From: Symbiodinium natans
Taxonomy: Eukaryota > Sar > Dinophyceae > Suessiales > Symbiodiniaceae
Assembly (NCBI GenBank): GCA_905221605.1
Contig: CAJNDS010001791.1
Span: 286,501-350,500, forward strand
Reading direction: 5' to 3'
Length of the DNA stretch: 64,000 nt
The notes under the pieces are model-generated. The model did not search any database, had not been told where the DNA came from, and was given only the letters and a program-made list of their open reading frames with translations. Of the stretch, positions 1 to 12,412 are shown piece by piece. The number at the start of each line of letters is the position of its first letter. Position 1 is the stretch's first letter. The translations under genes and the position numbers were made by a program.

Positions 1-2336
1 TGGTGGAAGTCATTGGCTTCACTCGGCTAGCAGTTGACAAGCTGACAGCAGCACAAACCCGTCAGCGTTTTCTTGGCAAGCGCTTGAGTCGTAATTCCCG
101 ACTCTGCTTGCAAACAGCTCTGGGTCAGCTCATAGTTTCCTTTAGCTCAAGACGGATTCGGGTCGCTCGATGCAATGTGATTTGCAGGCGGCGGCGACGG
201 CGGCGTAGCAGCGAGAGCAGTGGGGGTGAGAGGCAAGGCCGAGCAAGTCTGGCGGATGCTTTGCGGGTCACATGTGTCGGCATCAACGGAATGGGCATCT
301 TGGGTCGGTGTGTATGTTCACCCACTGCAAATAATCAGGTTTCCACGAAGGCAGCACGAAGCGCAGCCTTCCGCCATACGGTCCACATAGTTTTGGGTAA
401 GTCCGGCCTATGGGCCTTCATGTGCCTTCATGTTTGGTGAGGCGCCGCTCCCCCCCCAGATGCCGAGACGGAGGAGATGCCGCAACAGCCACAACACGCA
501 GTCAACACCTGGTTCGCACGCTTCTTCTGGCTCTGCAGGTCGGTACCTGGTTCTGTTAGGCTGGTCATTTTTCATTTTTCCCGCCAGGACCACCCCATAT
601 CTCCGCAGAGCCTGGACAGCAGCTGGGTGATGCAGGCACGGGCTTAAGAGGAGTCATGAGGAAGCTGTTTGTCGTCAGGCCCGCGGTAAGGCGGAGGTTT
701 TATTTGCACGGCGAAAAGATGATAACCCACACATGACGCGGCGGTAATTCTGCTCGCAGGAAGTTAGACGATGGGCATGTGAAGGCACGACATCAATCGC
801 ATGATGAGAATCGGCAGATGTTGCACAGAGTTTTTCTCAGCTAGGCACATGCCCGGAGCATGAATGGGCACCGGCATGTGTTCTTTTGCTAGAATTCTGC
901 ACCATGCCAGCCGCCGCCCAACACTTGCACACCAGTAGCCCGAACGTTTATGAAGCCCATAGAATGTCTTTTTGACGTTTGCAGCGTCGTCTCAGGCCGC
1001 TTTGTCGTCCAGCGCGCTTTGGGGGATGGTGCTTCCGGGCGTGTCCTGCGCAGCTCAGAGCAGAGTTGGTACAGTCTCCTGCGTTCCAGCGTGTCACTGT
1101 TTCGAAGATGTGTGGTGGCCACTGTTGACCCCCCACATGGCCATGTCATGCCGTGTCATACCGTGCCGCTGCTAAGGCTGCCGCGACGAGGTCGAGGGCA
1201 CCGTGGTGGCGGTGACACCGAGTTGCGCTTCAGAGAATCCGGGAACATATAACCTAAAACCCGAAACCCTGTAGGCGGGCGGCAAAGGAAACCCAGATGA
1301 GCAGGACGTACGAGTTGCATCGTTTCTTGGGTATACTTCATGGCGCCTCAGGAAGGTGTCCCGGCCTTCCAGACGGACCAGGAGGACAGGGTTGTTACGG
1401 AGATCTTTTCTGCACTGCTAGTTCAGTTCGACTTGTCTTCGAACCAGCTCAAGCCCCGCATGGCCATATCGTAATCTCCTGATGTTGAGGTGGGTTATAC
1501 CTAGCACGGCCGTCCGTTTGGATGTTCGCGGGCCCTGGTCATGGTCATGGGACTCCCTGTTGTCAATCATTGGCAGGCACGCCGAAACGGAGGTCACCAT
1601 GCTCCGGAAACTCCAGACACTTGGAAGCCATCAATCGGGAACACGTAACAAATTGCATACGATGGGTGGTGTTGCCTACGTTCTTCGTGTGGCTTCCTCA
1701 TGTTCCTCAAGTGTGTCAGCTCCAAAACGGACCTCATTCAAATACCTAATGCTTTTCATAAAATCTATAAGTCTTCTAGCCTTAGCTTAAGACCACTGGC
1801 CCTTAAGACATCTGCGAGTTCGCGAGGGCCTTGGCCACTCCTCAAAAGCCAACCTCACGCAGCTAGCAGCACGGTTCCCTCAAGCCATGCAAAGATCATC
1901 TGGACCAAGCCTTGGAGTGTACCATAGGGGGCTCCAGGAATAATACTTGTGAGCGTCTGGGAGTCTGCACTCCGTGCCATGGCTTGAAGGAAAAACAAAG
2001 TCGTGACCTAGAGCTGATTTTTTTCTTCTGGGGTTCCACTCTGAGTCTGGAGCCTTGAAACCCCTTCATACAATGAATAAGCCCCTCCAAAGAGACTATT
2101 GGCAGGGGGCCTTCAAATCACTGAGATGTGAGGGGTGGGTTTGAGCGACCCTAAAATTCTAAACCAAAAAGCTCATCTAAATTCAGTTGAAGTTCAAGAA
2201 GCACTGCTGCGTTCGACTTTCGGGCTACACTTCCCAGCCCCGAAGCCCCCTAATACTGTAAAAGAAATTCGGATGAACCTTGTACGTTTACGTGGTCTCA
2301 GTCTATGCATACTTGCCACAAAGCGGCCTGAAAGAG
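1..2336. other. No gene recognised; one exon-like segment
   Basis: I see no protein family here. The open frames are short and of noise-like composition. One segment at about 1339-1474 reads on the + strand as an exon-like peptide (FMAPQEGVPAFQTDQEDRVV, continuing to PRMAIS before a stop), with balanced composition, but nothing identifies it. It could be an upstream exon of the kinase that starts at 2337, whose ATP-binding lobe I could not find. Confidence 0.35.
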
Positions 2337-5300
2337 GAAGCACGATCCAGAACTAGCACGGAGACATGTGGTACGCCTCCTGGACACCTTCGTACATGCT
2401 CCCTGGCCGAAATGGTCCAGCAACCGGCAGGATTTTTTGAGGGGTAGAGTCCATACTCGGTCGAAGTGGCTCTTCATCTGAGGAGGAGGATTTCTATTGC
2501 ATTGTCATGGAGCCGCTGGCCATGAGCCTGCGAAATCTCCTCCAGGACATTGGGCGTGTCTTCAGAACAATCTTCGGTGAGTCAAGGGCCCATTAGGGTT
2601 TAGGGTTTAGGGTTTAGGGTTTAGGGTAAAGGGGGTGATTGAAAAAACACACATCCCAGGAGGGCAGCTCCGGCGGGCTTTTCATGGCAACTCGCACCGC
2701 AAAACTCTTCTCTCGTGGTGTTCCGATTCCTGCTCCTCTTAGATCTGTCACACACTTTGCATTGTCATGCTTTATGCATTGAAGAAGAGCAGCCACGGTA
2801 TGCACTAGTGAGAGGGTTGCACAGGTTGTGGTTGTCAAGATTTCTTGCTTTTTGTTGGCCCTTCCCAAGAATCATCCGTGTACCTGTGTGCCTCCGGCCC
2901 ATCTCCAACATATTCACGAAGTGGCAAAGATTCTGGAAACGTTTTTTTTTCATCAGTTCCTTGCTTTAGGCTGTCTTTCAGACAGCTATGAAAATGCAAC
3001 GCAAAGCCGAGTGCTAACAGCCGAGGCTGACATCCGCCTTGCGGCGTTTCAGCTCACCAACTGTCTCGACTTCTTCCAGAGCATGCGGATGGCACATGGA
3101 GATCTCAAGCCGCTGGGTGTTTGATGGCGTTTGGCCTTTTGTGTGGGCTGAATCTGTTCTTGTTTGGCCCCACCTCAAAAAAAGACAAGTCGATCCCATC
3201 GCATCGGCAACTTGGGAACGAGACAGCCACAGATGCCAGGTGCACAAATGTGATGCTTCGCCGGCCGGATTTCAGTCTTCAGCCGCACCCTAGGCAAAGC
3301 GATCCTGACGAGGCGCATGGTGTGCGGCAAGCGCATATCAAGGATGACATAGCAGACCACTAAACTTTTGACCAAGCTTGGCAGATCTCGGACAGAAGTC
3401 CTCGCACAATGACCATCGCTTATCTCACTGAAAGCACCGTTTCACACCGCTATGATTCCTATTCCCACTTCGATGCCGTGAAAATCTTGGAAGGTTGCAG
3501 CGAGGCCGCTTTGGCCTTTCGAGGCCAGCGCCCTGCACACGCATTGATGGCTGTGTGACATAGTCCCAAGCCATTTTCAACGAGCCCTTCAGAATTCCAC
3601 CCAATTTGTCCCGGAGCATCCGCAGCATCGTTACCGTCGAGCCCCTTTGACTCGACTGCCAAGAGTGTCCCCACCCGTAATCCGTGAGTGCTCGAGCCCG
3701 AGCCCCGAGCCATAGACTATGTAGACGGAGACGGGCAGGGCTCATGGCCGCCCTTCAGGACTCTTCGGCAATCTTGTTTGCAGAGTGTTTGTGTGGAATT
3801 GCGTCGTGCGGATCTGATATCGAGTTGGGGACAGGAAGGGCACCACCCTCAACTCCACCCTATGTGGGTGGTATCCATGCAAGATCTCTTGCAGATGCGC
3901 GGCGTCCCTCCCAGCCACCAGGAGCTCAGGGATGCAGGCTGACAATCTGCTCTCTTTCAGTTGGGAATTGCCTCAAATTCATGATGTCTCCCTTGAGCCT
4001 TGAGCACCTCTCTCTCTTTCTTCTCTTTCTATAGAATGAATAAGGCTGCCCTCGTCATGCGCAGGCTTGCTTGTCCAGTGCGAGCCTTCTTTCCACTCGG
4101 TTTTCGTCTCCCACCAATGGCTGGGCAAGAACCATCCCGATGAGAAGGGAAGCCGCTCACCTGCACCAAGCCAAGGCTATCACCCCTGATGGCTCTCGGC
4201 GTACTCTAAAGCAGCCTCTAGCAGGTCATAGAAGCCTCCGTGAAGCTCAAAAGAACACCTGGTCTGGCAGGCCAGTTCCGTATCCTCCAGGAGGCGTTTC
4301 GGAACATCATCGATGGTCGCATAGACGTCGAGCTGGACACTGCTGCTGTCTGCCTTGCAGCTTTAGGATGTCTACCAGTAGGATTGCCCTTAACATCTTT
4401 GCAGATCTTCAGATCCTTTGCAGATTGCAGGACGTCCCCTTGCAGTGGACTGGCTACAACCGGTCTCTGTCGCTTGAGGACCGCGAGGAGCTCAAAGGCG
4501 CCTACGTTTGGCTCGATTGGTTCTCGATACCGCAGATCGAACTCAAGGACATGCAAGCTGACATGCAGCCCCCCCCCCCCCCCCCCCAAACAGCTAAGAG
4601 AGCTCCCCCCCCCTACTGAACCCTACGTTAGCTCCTTAAGCAGCCTCCCCTTATAATATGCAGGTAAAAAAATGCACACCAGGAGCAGGGCCTCGAAGAG
4701 CGAATGAGGAGCGACGTGTTCATGGCCGTCCAGTCCATCCCCTTCTACGTCGAGACCTGCAATCTCTTTGTTGCCTTGGTCCCTCCGCTTCAGCATAATG
4801 ACCTCCACACCGAGTGCAACTATTGCACCTGGCTGAGCAGGAGTGGTCTATTCTCAGGGGCTTGAGCGCAAAAGCATGCCTCATCACGCATGTCGCACGC
4901 CGGCCCCCATGCAGCGCGGCCCCACGAGACCCCCACATGGACATCCATGGACATCCATGTGGGCAGTTCTCTGAATAATGGTTCCTTTGTCGGGTACCCT
5001 AAATAAGAGGGGCCGCCTTATCCGAATGACCAAAAAAGGGACCAAATATTTTTGAGAAGTGACGATCTGCACTTATGATCATTTGCCTTGCTGCACACCG
5101 TTGCTTTGCTTGCCAGGGGCTGGTGCCGCCTCGAGATTTGGTGCAACCTCCTTTCTCATCGCAAGGAGGCCCCCTTTGTGGTGATCCAGGACTCCGACCA
5201 CGCTGAGTACCTGGGGTCTGTGACAGCAGGGACAATTTGTCACATAACGGAACCCGTTTTGTTTTCTTGTGTCAGATCTCTCCGCTCTCCACATCTTGTT

Positions 5301-8300
5301 GATGGATATGACTTCAGGGGCATTGCCCGCGGGCTTGACTTTTTTTCGAAGTGTCTTTCTCTAAGGTTCGCCATGCCCGTCCATTGGGTTCGGGAGAGCG
5401 CGCATGACGGCCACTTCACCGTGGAGTCCGACCGAGCCAGGGTGGCCGAGGTCCTGCACATTGCCTTTGAGTCCAAGCTCGCCAGCCTCAGCAAAGAGTC
5501 GCACCTTTTTCGGTACCTTCTCGCAGGAAAGAGCCGCCTTCTGGGGCTCAGGAGGAGCCCAGCAGTCAGCCTAGAGTCCTTCGTGGAGCACTTCGGCTTC
5601 GAGTCGATGGAGGAAGCGATTGCCCAGAAGACCGGGATGGTGGCCACGGCCTGCGCCGTGTTGACCGAAGACCTTGTGAGTCTTGAGAGATTGGCAGAAG
5701 CAAAGGCCGAGCTAAACCCTCAGTTGCCTGGGATCATGGAGGTGGGCCTCACCCGGGGATGGACGCCACTGCACTTGGCTCTCAGCCACTGCAGCCATGG
5801 CAGGGGCACACGTGCAGCAGAGAGGCTCCTGAGCCTCAGGGCCGATCCCAACTCCTGCAACCGGGGAGGAATGCCAGCCCTCGGCTTCTGCACGAGTGTG
5901 GAAGCCGTGAACTTGATGCTGGAGAGCCGGGCCGAAGTGAATTTTTCAAGGGGCCCCGGAGGCCTCACGGCCCTTGCACTGTCCACGCTCTTATGTGCCC
6001 CAGCTGAGGTGGTTCAGCGCCTCCTGCAGGCAAGGGCCGACCCAAACGGCCGTGGCTGCGGCATCGGCCATGCAGCCCTCTCCACATTGGCCATCTCCGC
6101 AGATGGGAACCCGCACCTCCTTGAGCACGTCAAGGTGCTCCTCCAAGCCCGAGCGGACGTGAACCAAGGTGGACAAACCGGCGGGATCGTCTGGATATAC
6201 GAGATCCTCTGCCGCCTCAAGGACACCTTGGGGTGCACCTTGGAGAGTTTGGGCATCAGCTTGGGCATCAACGGTGCACCCAGTTCACTCAGCGGTGCAC
6301 TCACAGATCGACCTTTGGTGGAGCGGTTCACAGCAGAGGCGAGCTCCACGGCTCTGGGAGTTGCCTCGCTTCTGAGTCGTGAGAAGTTGGTGTGCCTATT
6401 GTTGAAAGCAAATGCCGACCCCAGCCTACCCAACAATCGTGGACATACACCACGAGACCTGACAAAGCGAGAGAGCATTCTTCATCTGATGCAAAAATCC
6501 CAGGCGCTGCGGACTACCTAGACGGCCGATTCCTGCGTTTGAAATGGATTTGAAATGGAGAGTGCAGAGTGCAGTTTAAATTTTTTCAGATTTCAGTCTA
6601 ACCCAGGTCCGACCGGTGCCTGCTAATAGACATTTCGTTTCAATTTTTTCCTGCGGTCTGGGGCGAACGTCAGATCTTGCAGCGCTAACACCTGCTGCGA
6701 GAATTCTTGTGTCACTCACATTTTGGGGTGCCGGATCCTAGCCTCTTAGATATCCATGTGCTGTGTGAGTCCTTGGGCAACTGGCGGTCTCGACGGGTCT
6801 ACACTTTTCTCCATATGGTGTGGCAGTGTGGCAGTTGATCCGCTCTCCAACACAGATCTCCGTTTCAGAGCTGCCGGTCTTGGGCACTTTGCTGGAGTGT
6901 GTATAGCTTGCACGCCATCTATACACCTTTCTCAGAGGAAGAAAAACCTAGAAAAGTCCTGGAGGGCGCAGTGAGGGCCCACACAGCGGCTCCAAGTGAG
7001 GGCCCCCACAGCGGCTCCAAGTACTATAGGAGGCTGTACTATTCAGTGGCTGCAGAGAAGCTCTTAAGAGCCCAGGCCTGTAATTGAAGTTGGGAGCATC
7101 TTCTGTCGGACTTGTTTGCCAGCCTTGCGCAGGTAGTGGTTATCGACTTTGGCCTAGCGAACGTCTTCGAGGACGCAGGCTCCGTGCACCATTTTGCGAT
7201 GTAGCGCTGGCATGTGACACAAAGTCTTCCGTTGAGCCATCCTTTGAACAGGCTCAGGCGAAGCTTTCCTCTTTGGACATGAAGAAGGCGAGACACGTGG
7301 AACGCCCCTTCCCCTCTCCCCGTCATACACCCCCACTCACTACCTCATTACAAGTTGTCAAGTTGTTGTTTGGCTTGCCTTCAGCAACTAGAGGAAGGTC
7401 CTAGCCGGTGCAAGATTGGGTTACTGCATGTTACAGCAGCCTCTTCCGGACTCTTAAAGTCTTCAGTCATATTTGCCCATGTCGCACCCCAGAAGCCAGC
7501 AAAGCGTTTGCAATTTGTCAGTGTTGCCCGGTAGCTGCAGAGCGCTGCTGCGCCGTGCTAGAGTAATTGGAGTGCCGCCATGGCGCGAGAAGATGCTGGC
7601 TGAGGGATGAACAGGTTTCAGCAGTCCACTCGGATCCGCTAAGATCTGGAGTATTCCTCAAGGTCTTTCGGTCCAACTTAGAAAATGGAGGGGTATATGC
7701 TTTGGCTGCGAGCTTGATGACTTGACAGGATGTGGCACTGGGGGCATGCTGCGGGATGTGACAGTTGCAGGCGATCGCCGTCGACTTCGTGTTGGTGCAC
7801 GCCACATCCGAGCACCCGAGGCCCTCTGTTCGCTGGTGAGTCTGCAGAGGGATCTTGAGAGCAATTTGGAGCTCTCTTGATAGCCAAGGACCCTTGTGTG
7901 TGATACAGTTCATGGACAGGCAGCTTCCATGTCCATGTGCTACGCTCACCATTGCGTCCAGGTGATCTTGGGCTTGGATCGAGGCCCCTGTCCGCTGCTG
8001 CAGTGCAAGTGCGCAGGTTCACGCGTGGGCGATCTTGTCTTCAAGTCTCCACGGCCACCGGAAAAACTTGCAAACATGTCGCTACGGTGCGAAGGCAATT
8101 AAACAACCAAAGTCAATTCAGTTCTATACTTGTGCGATCTTGTGTGTGGAGTCTTGCCATGACAAAGAGCCACACTTCGGCCAGTAGCCCCTTTGCAGGG
8201 AGCAGCCTGCACGATTGGGGAGCGTAGCGCAGTGAATGCGCAGCGCTATGTAACCAGTAGAGAGCATGGGGCCGGTGAGATTGACAAAGCTCTTTTCGGA

Positions 8301-10611
8301 TTGCGGTGTCGATGTCAGAGGAAAAGCCCAAAGGAGCCTTATAGATTGGTTCTGAATGTGTGTTTGCCCCTTCTCCCATTTCGGTGGATTTGGGTGCGAC
8401 AGGCTGCGTCGCGGACATGTGGAGCTTGGGCTGCTTGCTCTACACGCTCCCGGGATGCAATGATGTATGGGGGTTTGCGATGTGAGGGGGTACCTAATTG
8501 GGGCGTCTCGGCAATGATGGCCATGTAACCCGAATGCAGCCGAGTAAGAACAGATCTTTTTTGAGTCTCTACGAAGCTTCCGGCTGTTCGCTTGGCCTCT
8601 GAAACAACTGCGAGAGCCTAGCAGCCTATCGTGACCTCAAGATAAAGTCTTCGTTGAGGCTCTACACTGGCGAGCGTCTCTTCCCGGCCGCTCGGGGCAT
8701 GTTTGGGCCAGTCTCCAGTTTGCTTGCTATCCCGTTAGGGCTTTGGAGGTCGGGGTTGGAAGTAGCATCTGAACTTAAGCCTGTCTAACATGACCGATGT
8801 TGCGTCGAGACTACTGCTCCTTGGACTCTCTTCGCACGGAGTACTGTCCCAGGTGCATGATGAGATGGCGCACCTGGCAGCCATTGAGCCACCAAGCCTG
8901 GATTTGGTTTTGCCTAAGACAGGAAGTGAGCCTCGGACCCCCACCCCCTCCTCCCCCCCCCCGCCCTCGGGAAACTGGACGCTTCAAACATTTGGGAGAG
9001 CCTTTGAGGGGGCAGGTTACCTTTGCTGCGACACTTTGCACCGCAATAACCAGCACCTGGGGTGATAAAATCGATGCCGAAGTCCAGGCTCAACTTCTGA
9101 AAACGTCGTTTGGATTATCGAGGTGTGAGGAAGTTCTCGCGGTGTTTCTGTCTATGCACCCCGTAAATATGGCTGGCAAACAAAGATGCAAAGTTTTGCG
9201 ACTGGCCTTGATCGCTTCAAAGGCACATCACCGAGCTGCGGGTGCCGCGTGCGATGACCAGCCATGTGGCAGAGCGTTCCTGGGCTGGGGTTTCTGATCC
9301 AACAACCCGAAAAGAAACTGGGACTTCATGCTTCGTTGCTGCATGTTGCTGTCCCGAGAGTCCGCGCACCTCTGCCGGCTTGCATGGAAGTGAGCTCCAA
9401 ACTTTGGAATCCTGAAGATCACAAAGATGAAAAAAAGGTAGTCGATGCAAAACGTGCTGTGGGCTCACAATCAAAGGCCACTGCTGGAACAAGAGGCATC
9501 CATGATTGTACCATTGTACCATTCTTGACCCGCCAGAAATAGTTGGGCCTTTGTACCGTCGTCGTAGATCCGAGAATCATCGCTTTAGAAAGACACCCTC
9601 TGCGTGGCCTCCACTTATCTGCGACGTGGGATCTGAGGTATTCTGGAGAAAGGCGTGGCCTTCGCCGGGTGCTTGAAAGTGCCAGGGGTTGATAACGGAT
9701 TAGGTGTATGGGAAGACTCTTCGGTGGCGGGGAAGGGGAGGAGGGCAGGTCACACATGCCAACTCATGGACTTACTCGGCGACAGTTGTCAACTGTAAAA
9801 CGAACCAGACCTTTGCAACGTCCTGGTTTGTTACAAGCCCTGCTTGTTAACGTCCTGGGGTGTTTTTGGATATGCGATTTCTTGCCAAGCTTCCAAGGAA
9901 TCAGACGGTCGGCTTGCTTGGCCGCAGTGTGCAGCTGATGAGGAGCAGGTGAAGTTCAGTGAAGCTGCGTAGGGAGGACCCTTGGATTTTCTCAAGCTAA
10001 CATTTCCAAAGCTTCCTGTAAAAAGGTGAGTTTGGTATATGTCCTTCGTGGGGGCTTTGGCGTAAACCGCCCTGCGCTTTTTCGGTCGAAGTTTTCGCCC
10101 GTTGGCACCCCCATGAGGGGGTCTTTGGATCTCTGACCATTCGAACGTTCGAACTGCTTAGAGGTGCAGGAGATCGAAGACATGGCCACCCTCCCCGAGT
10201 GACTTGGCAGAGCCAAGCAAGGGGAGTGCCGAACAAGACCTTTTCGCTGCTCAGCACGTGCATCGTCTGCATTTTTCCTGTGCCTGGGGCAGGCCGCTGT
10301 TTCATCTGTCACAATTATGTAGGGCCGGCAAGGTCAGTGCTGACTCGGCACGACACTTTTCTATCCTTCCTACAAGGCCGGCGGCGTGTCGACAAAAATG
10401 CAAGTCCGGCTAGCAGCGGCTAGCAGCTTGGTACTCCAACCTGCTGTCAGGACTTCTGGAAATAGATCCCGGCCGCCGACTGACGGCCACAGCAGCACTG
10501 GAGCACCCCTTCCTGCACAAGGCATGGCGTCCACCCATGCCATCCATGTGGAGAGTTGTTGATGGTAGAGACATTCGACTCGACGAAGAGCGACAATTGC
10601 ATGGTTCTTGA
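2337..10611 (+). CDS. CMGC-like protein kinase, split by a nested gene (partial model)
   Basis: Eukaryotic protein kinase exons occur in the correct order on one strand. 2337-2430 encodes the alpha-C/beta-4 part (ARRHVVRLLDTFVHAPWP). 2483-2576 encodes the hinge (EEDFYCIVMEPLAMSLRNLL). 2970-3111 encodes the catalytic loop (MRMAHGDLKP, so HRD is HGD here). 7133-7178 encodes VVVIDFGLANVFEDA with an intact DFG. 7771-7835 encodes the APE segment (ARHIRAPEALCSL). About 8406-8450 encodes VADMWSLGCLLYT, and about 10428-10611 encodes subdomain XI (LLEIDPGRRLTATAALEHPF) and a stop. Phases agree for 2430/2483 (GA donor), 2576/2970 (GT donor) and 7178/7771 (GC donor). The glycine loop, the catalytic Lys, the exon after HGDLKP and an exon before 8406 were not found. 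The RAPE form and hinge resemble CMGC (DYRK/CLK-like) kinases. An alternative is two broken kinase fragments flanking the TIR-like/ankyrin gene. Confidence 0.65.
2593..2627 (+). repeat. Interstitial telomere-type repeat (TTTAGGG)n
   Basis: About five copies of TTTAGGG lie in the kinase intron between 2577 and 2969, directly after the GT donor. TTTAGGG is the telomere unit reported for dinoflagellates and plants. Confidence 0.9.
3112..3861. other. Kinase intron upstream of the TIR-like gene; one short ORF
   Basis: No recognised exon. A 49-codon ATG open frame at 3409-3558 begins MTIAYLTESTVSHRYDSYSH and continues with a plausible amino-acid mix (VKILEGCSEAALAF). It may be an unassigned exon of the kinase or the 5' part of the next transcript. 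I cannot assign it. Confidence 0.3.
3862..6521 (+). CDS. TIR-like domain plus ankyrin-repeat protein, 6 exons
   Basis: Exons 3862-3937, 4065-4148, 4271-4335, 4431-4556, 4683-4840 and 5117-6521 join to 1914 nt, an exact multiple of three (637 aa). The N-terminal 180 residues carry FVSHQW (res 39-44), WLDWFSIPQ (102-110), SIPFYVETCNLFVALVP, then SRGWCRLEIWC (169-179). This order resembles a TIR fold: beta-A SH motif, box-2 Asp, and WCxxE. Glu176 sits where TIR NADases such as SARM1 have their catalytic Glu; that equivalence is inference. A middle domain (about 180-380) is unassigned. From about 384 come ankyrin repeats (GWTPLHLALS; LLQARADPN; LLQARADVN; LLLKANADPSLPNNRGHTPR). All five introns have GC or GA donors and AG|G acceptors. 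The join 4335/4431 is the least certain, since GT sites at 4348 and 4378 also exist. The start could instead be the upstream in-frame ATG at 3688. The gene lies in an apparent intron of the surrounding kinase. Confidence 0.83.
4567..4588 (+). repeat. Poly-C tract in an intron
   Basis: A run of about 19 C residues lies just inside the 4557-4682 intron of the TIR-like/ankyrin gene. Similar G/C homopolymers occur in other introns (18406-18425, 25277-25290, 38347-38364, 49957-49976), so they appear to be a common intronic feature here. Confidence 0.8.
6971..7021 (+). repeat. 25-bp direct tandem duplication
   Basis: Two near-identical adjacent copies of GTGAGGGCCC(A/C)CACAGCGG followed by CTCCAA. 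They lie between the end of the ankyrin gene and the kinase DFG exon. Confidence 0.85.
8451..10427. other. Kinase intron region with unassigned open frames
   Basis: Between the DMWSLGC and GLLEIDPGRR kinase exons there should be at least one exon for subdomain X, which I could not identify. One segment at 8790-8925 reads as an exon-like peptide (SSHGVLSQVHDEMAHLAAIE). A second open frame at about 9020-9290 contains DKIDAEVQAQLLKTSFGL. Neither matches a family I know. Confidence 0.3.
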
Positions 10612-12412
10612 CTTCGCACCCATGTAAGCCATGCATGCAGCTTGCCTGCAGGACGACCTCACGCAGTTCGACCGCACCGCCCTGAGACACGCGATCCAGT
10701 TGTGTGCACCTGTCGACAACTGCCATTTTGCACATATGTCCCTCCTCCAGCCTGACCTAGGCGATGAATGAGCCAGAAGAGCTGGCGCATCAGACCGCCC
10801 CTGACGGGGGAAAACCTCGCAACCCCCCCTTGCTTGCAAAAGCAGAATGCCGCACCGAACATGGGCAATGATTGCAGGTGGGTACAATAGCCGTTGTAAA
10901 AGAAAGAAAGAGGAATGGACATGAAGGCATGCAGATCGTGCTTCAGACCTGTCGAGAAGAGTCTCATCAGAATGGCTGGTGTTTGGCTTCCAACTTCAAA
11001 CTCCGAAACAGCCCATGAGGTGCTTGTCAGGAGCGGGGCCCGCAGTCATCGCTTTCACCAGTGGTCGCGGCCCAAGAAGCGCAGAGAGAGGGAGGGTGCG
11101 GGCGGCTTGTAGCAGTTCTCATTCAGCAACGACATCAAGGCTTCCAAAAGATGAATTGAACTCCATGCAAATGCATGAAATCGACCTCCGCAAGACTGTG
11201 CCGCTTGACCGCTGGCCTTTCCTTCATGAGTGCGAATCGGTGTCGTCAATGACCAGAGCAGTAAAGAAGCTAGGAACTCACAGCTGTCGCAAAGAAAAAA
11301 TTCTGAAACAGTCCTTTCACTTTGCGCGCCCAATGCCTTTGTTCCAGAAACACTTTACACCTTTTTTGGGGGATTATTGTCTCAGCAACTATAAGTCTCT
11401 CAAGGTCGATGTGGAGATGTCATTGCGCAGAATGCCTCGGAGCGCGAGGCCGGGCAGAAGCGTTAAGGCAGCTTCCGCACACTTGGCCCCTTCGGTTCCT
11501 TTTGCCGTTTTGGAAGTCAACTGCTAGGAACACCCCCTCCGCGTGGACAAAAACGGTTTTGAACCTCACCCAAAAGCTCAACCATTTTGTGCTCAGAAGT
11601 GACCCACAATTTCCCCTTCTCTGCTAGAGGAGTTCAATGTGGCAGAAGCTTTCCTGTCAGCTGCCGATTCTATCGGCTGCCGGTGTCCAAGAAGAAGAAT
11701 TAGAGAAGGGCTAATTAAGGCTTTGCTAAGCACCAACGGGGAGCTTTTACATGAAGACCCCCGCCCAAAGAAAAAAAGAACATGGTCTGCATACCTCAAA
11801 CATAGACTTTTAAGGTCCTGGGCACGTGCTCATCACGAAGCCGGTCGAGCCCGAGCCCCCGGAAGAACTCGGAAGCGTCGTCTCATCAATGCCGCTTCGG
11901 CACCAGGGTTTATCCTTGAGCTCCCTCCCTACCGCGATTGCGATGCGAGTACGCAACAAGTGAGATGAGAGCACTGCAAGAAACGGTTGTTGAAAGGGTC
12001 CCTGGCTTCAGCTTGCTTGGCTTTCTGATCAGGCTTTCCACAACAAATCGGAGACGAAACTTCCACATACTTCTCTTGTGCGCCCAGGCACGGCGGTTAC
12101 ATTGTGTCGGAAACAAAAGCAGGGACCCTGGAAGATTAAGCGACTCTGATAAAGCGCCTGATTCGTCCGCGCAATGCCAAGGTGTCGGACCCTGACAGCC
12201 GGCAAAGTCGTATCCATTATGCAGGGGCCGCATATCTTCAGAGCCGTGATGAGCTGTGTTGGAATGCAGCTGGTTAGGCAGTGCAGCAGTCACCGTGCAG
12301 ATCTTGTGGGTGATGTGTTTCTTCGGCTGTGGTCGCTATTTCCAGCTGTGAATGAAGCTCACCTGAAAAGGGAAGCAAACAAGAATACAGCCACGAGGGC
12401 ACACTTCGTCTC
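10612..12412. other. No gene recognised
   Basis: I see no convincing exon. The open frame at about 10979-11527 (182 codons) has no domain or compositional signal and is probably chance. This stretch separates the kinase end from the intronless P-loop gene. Confidence 0.4.
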
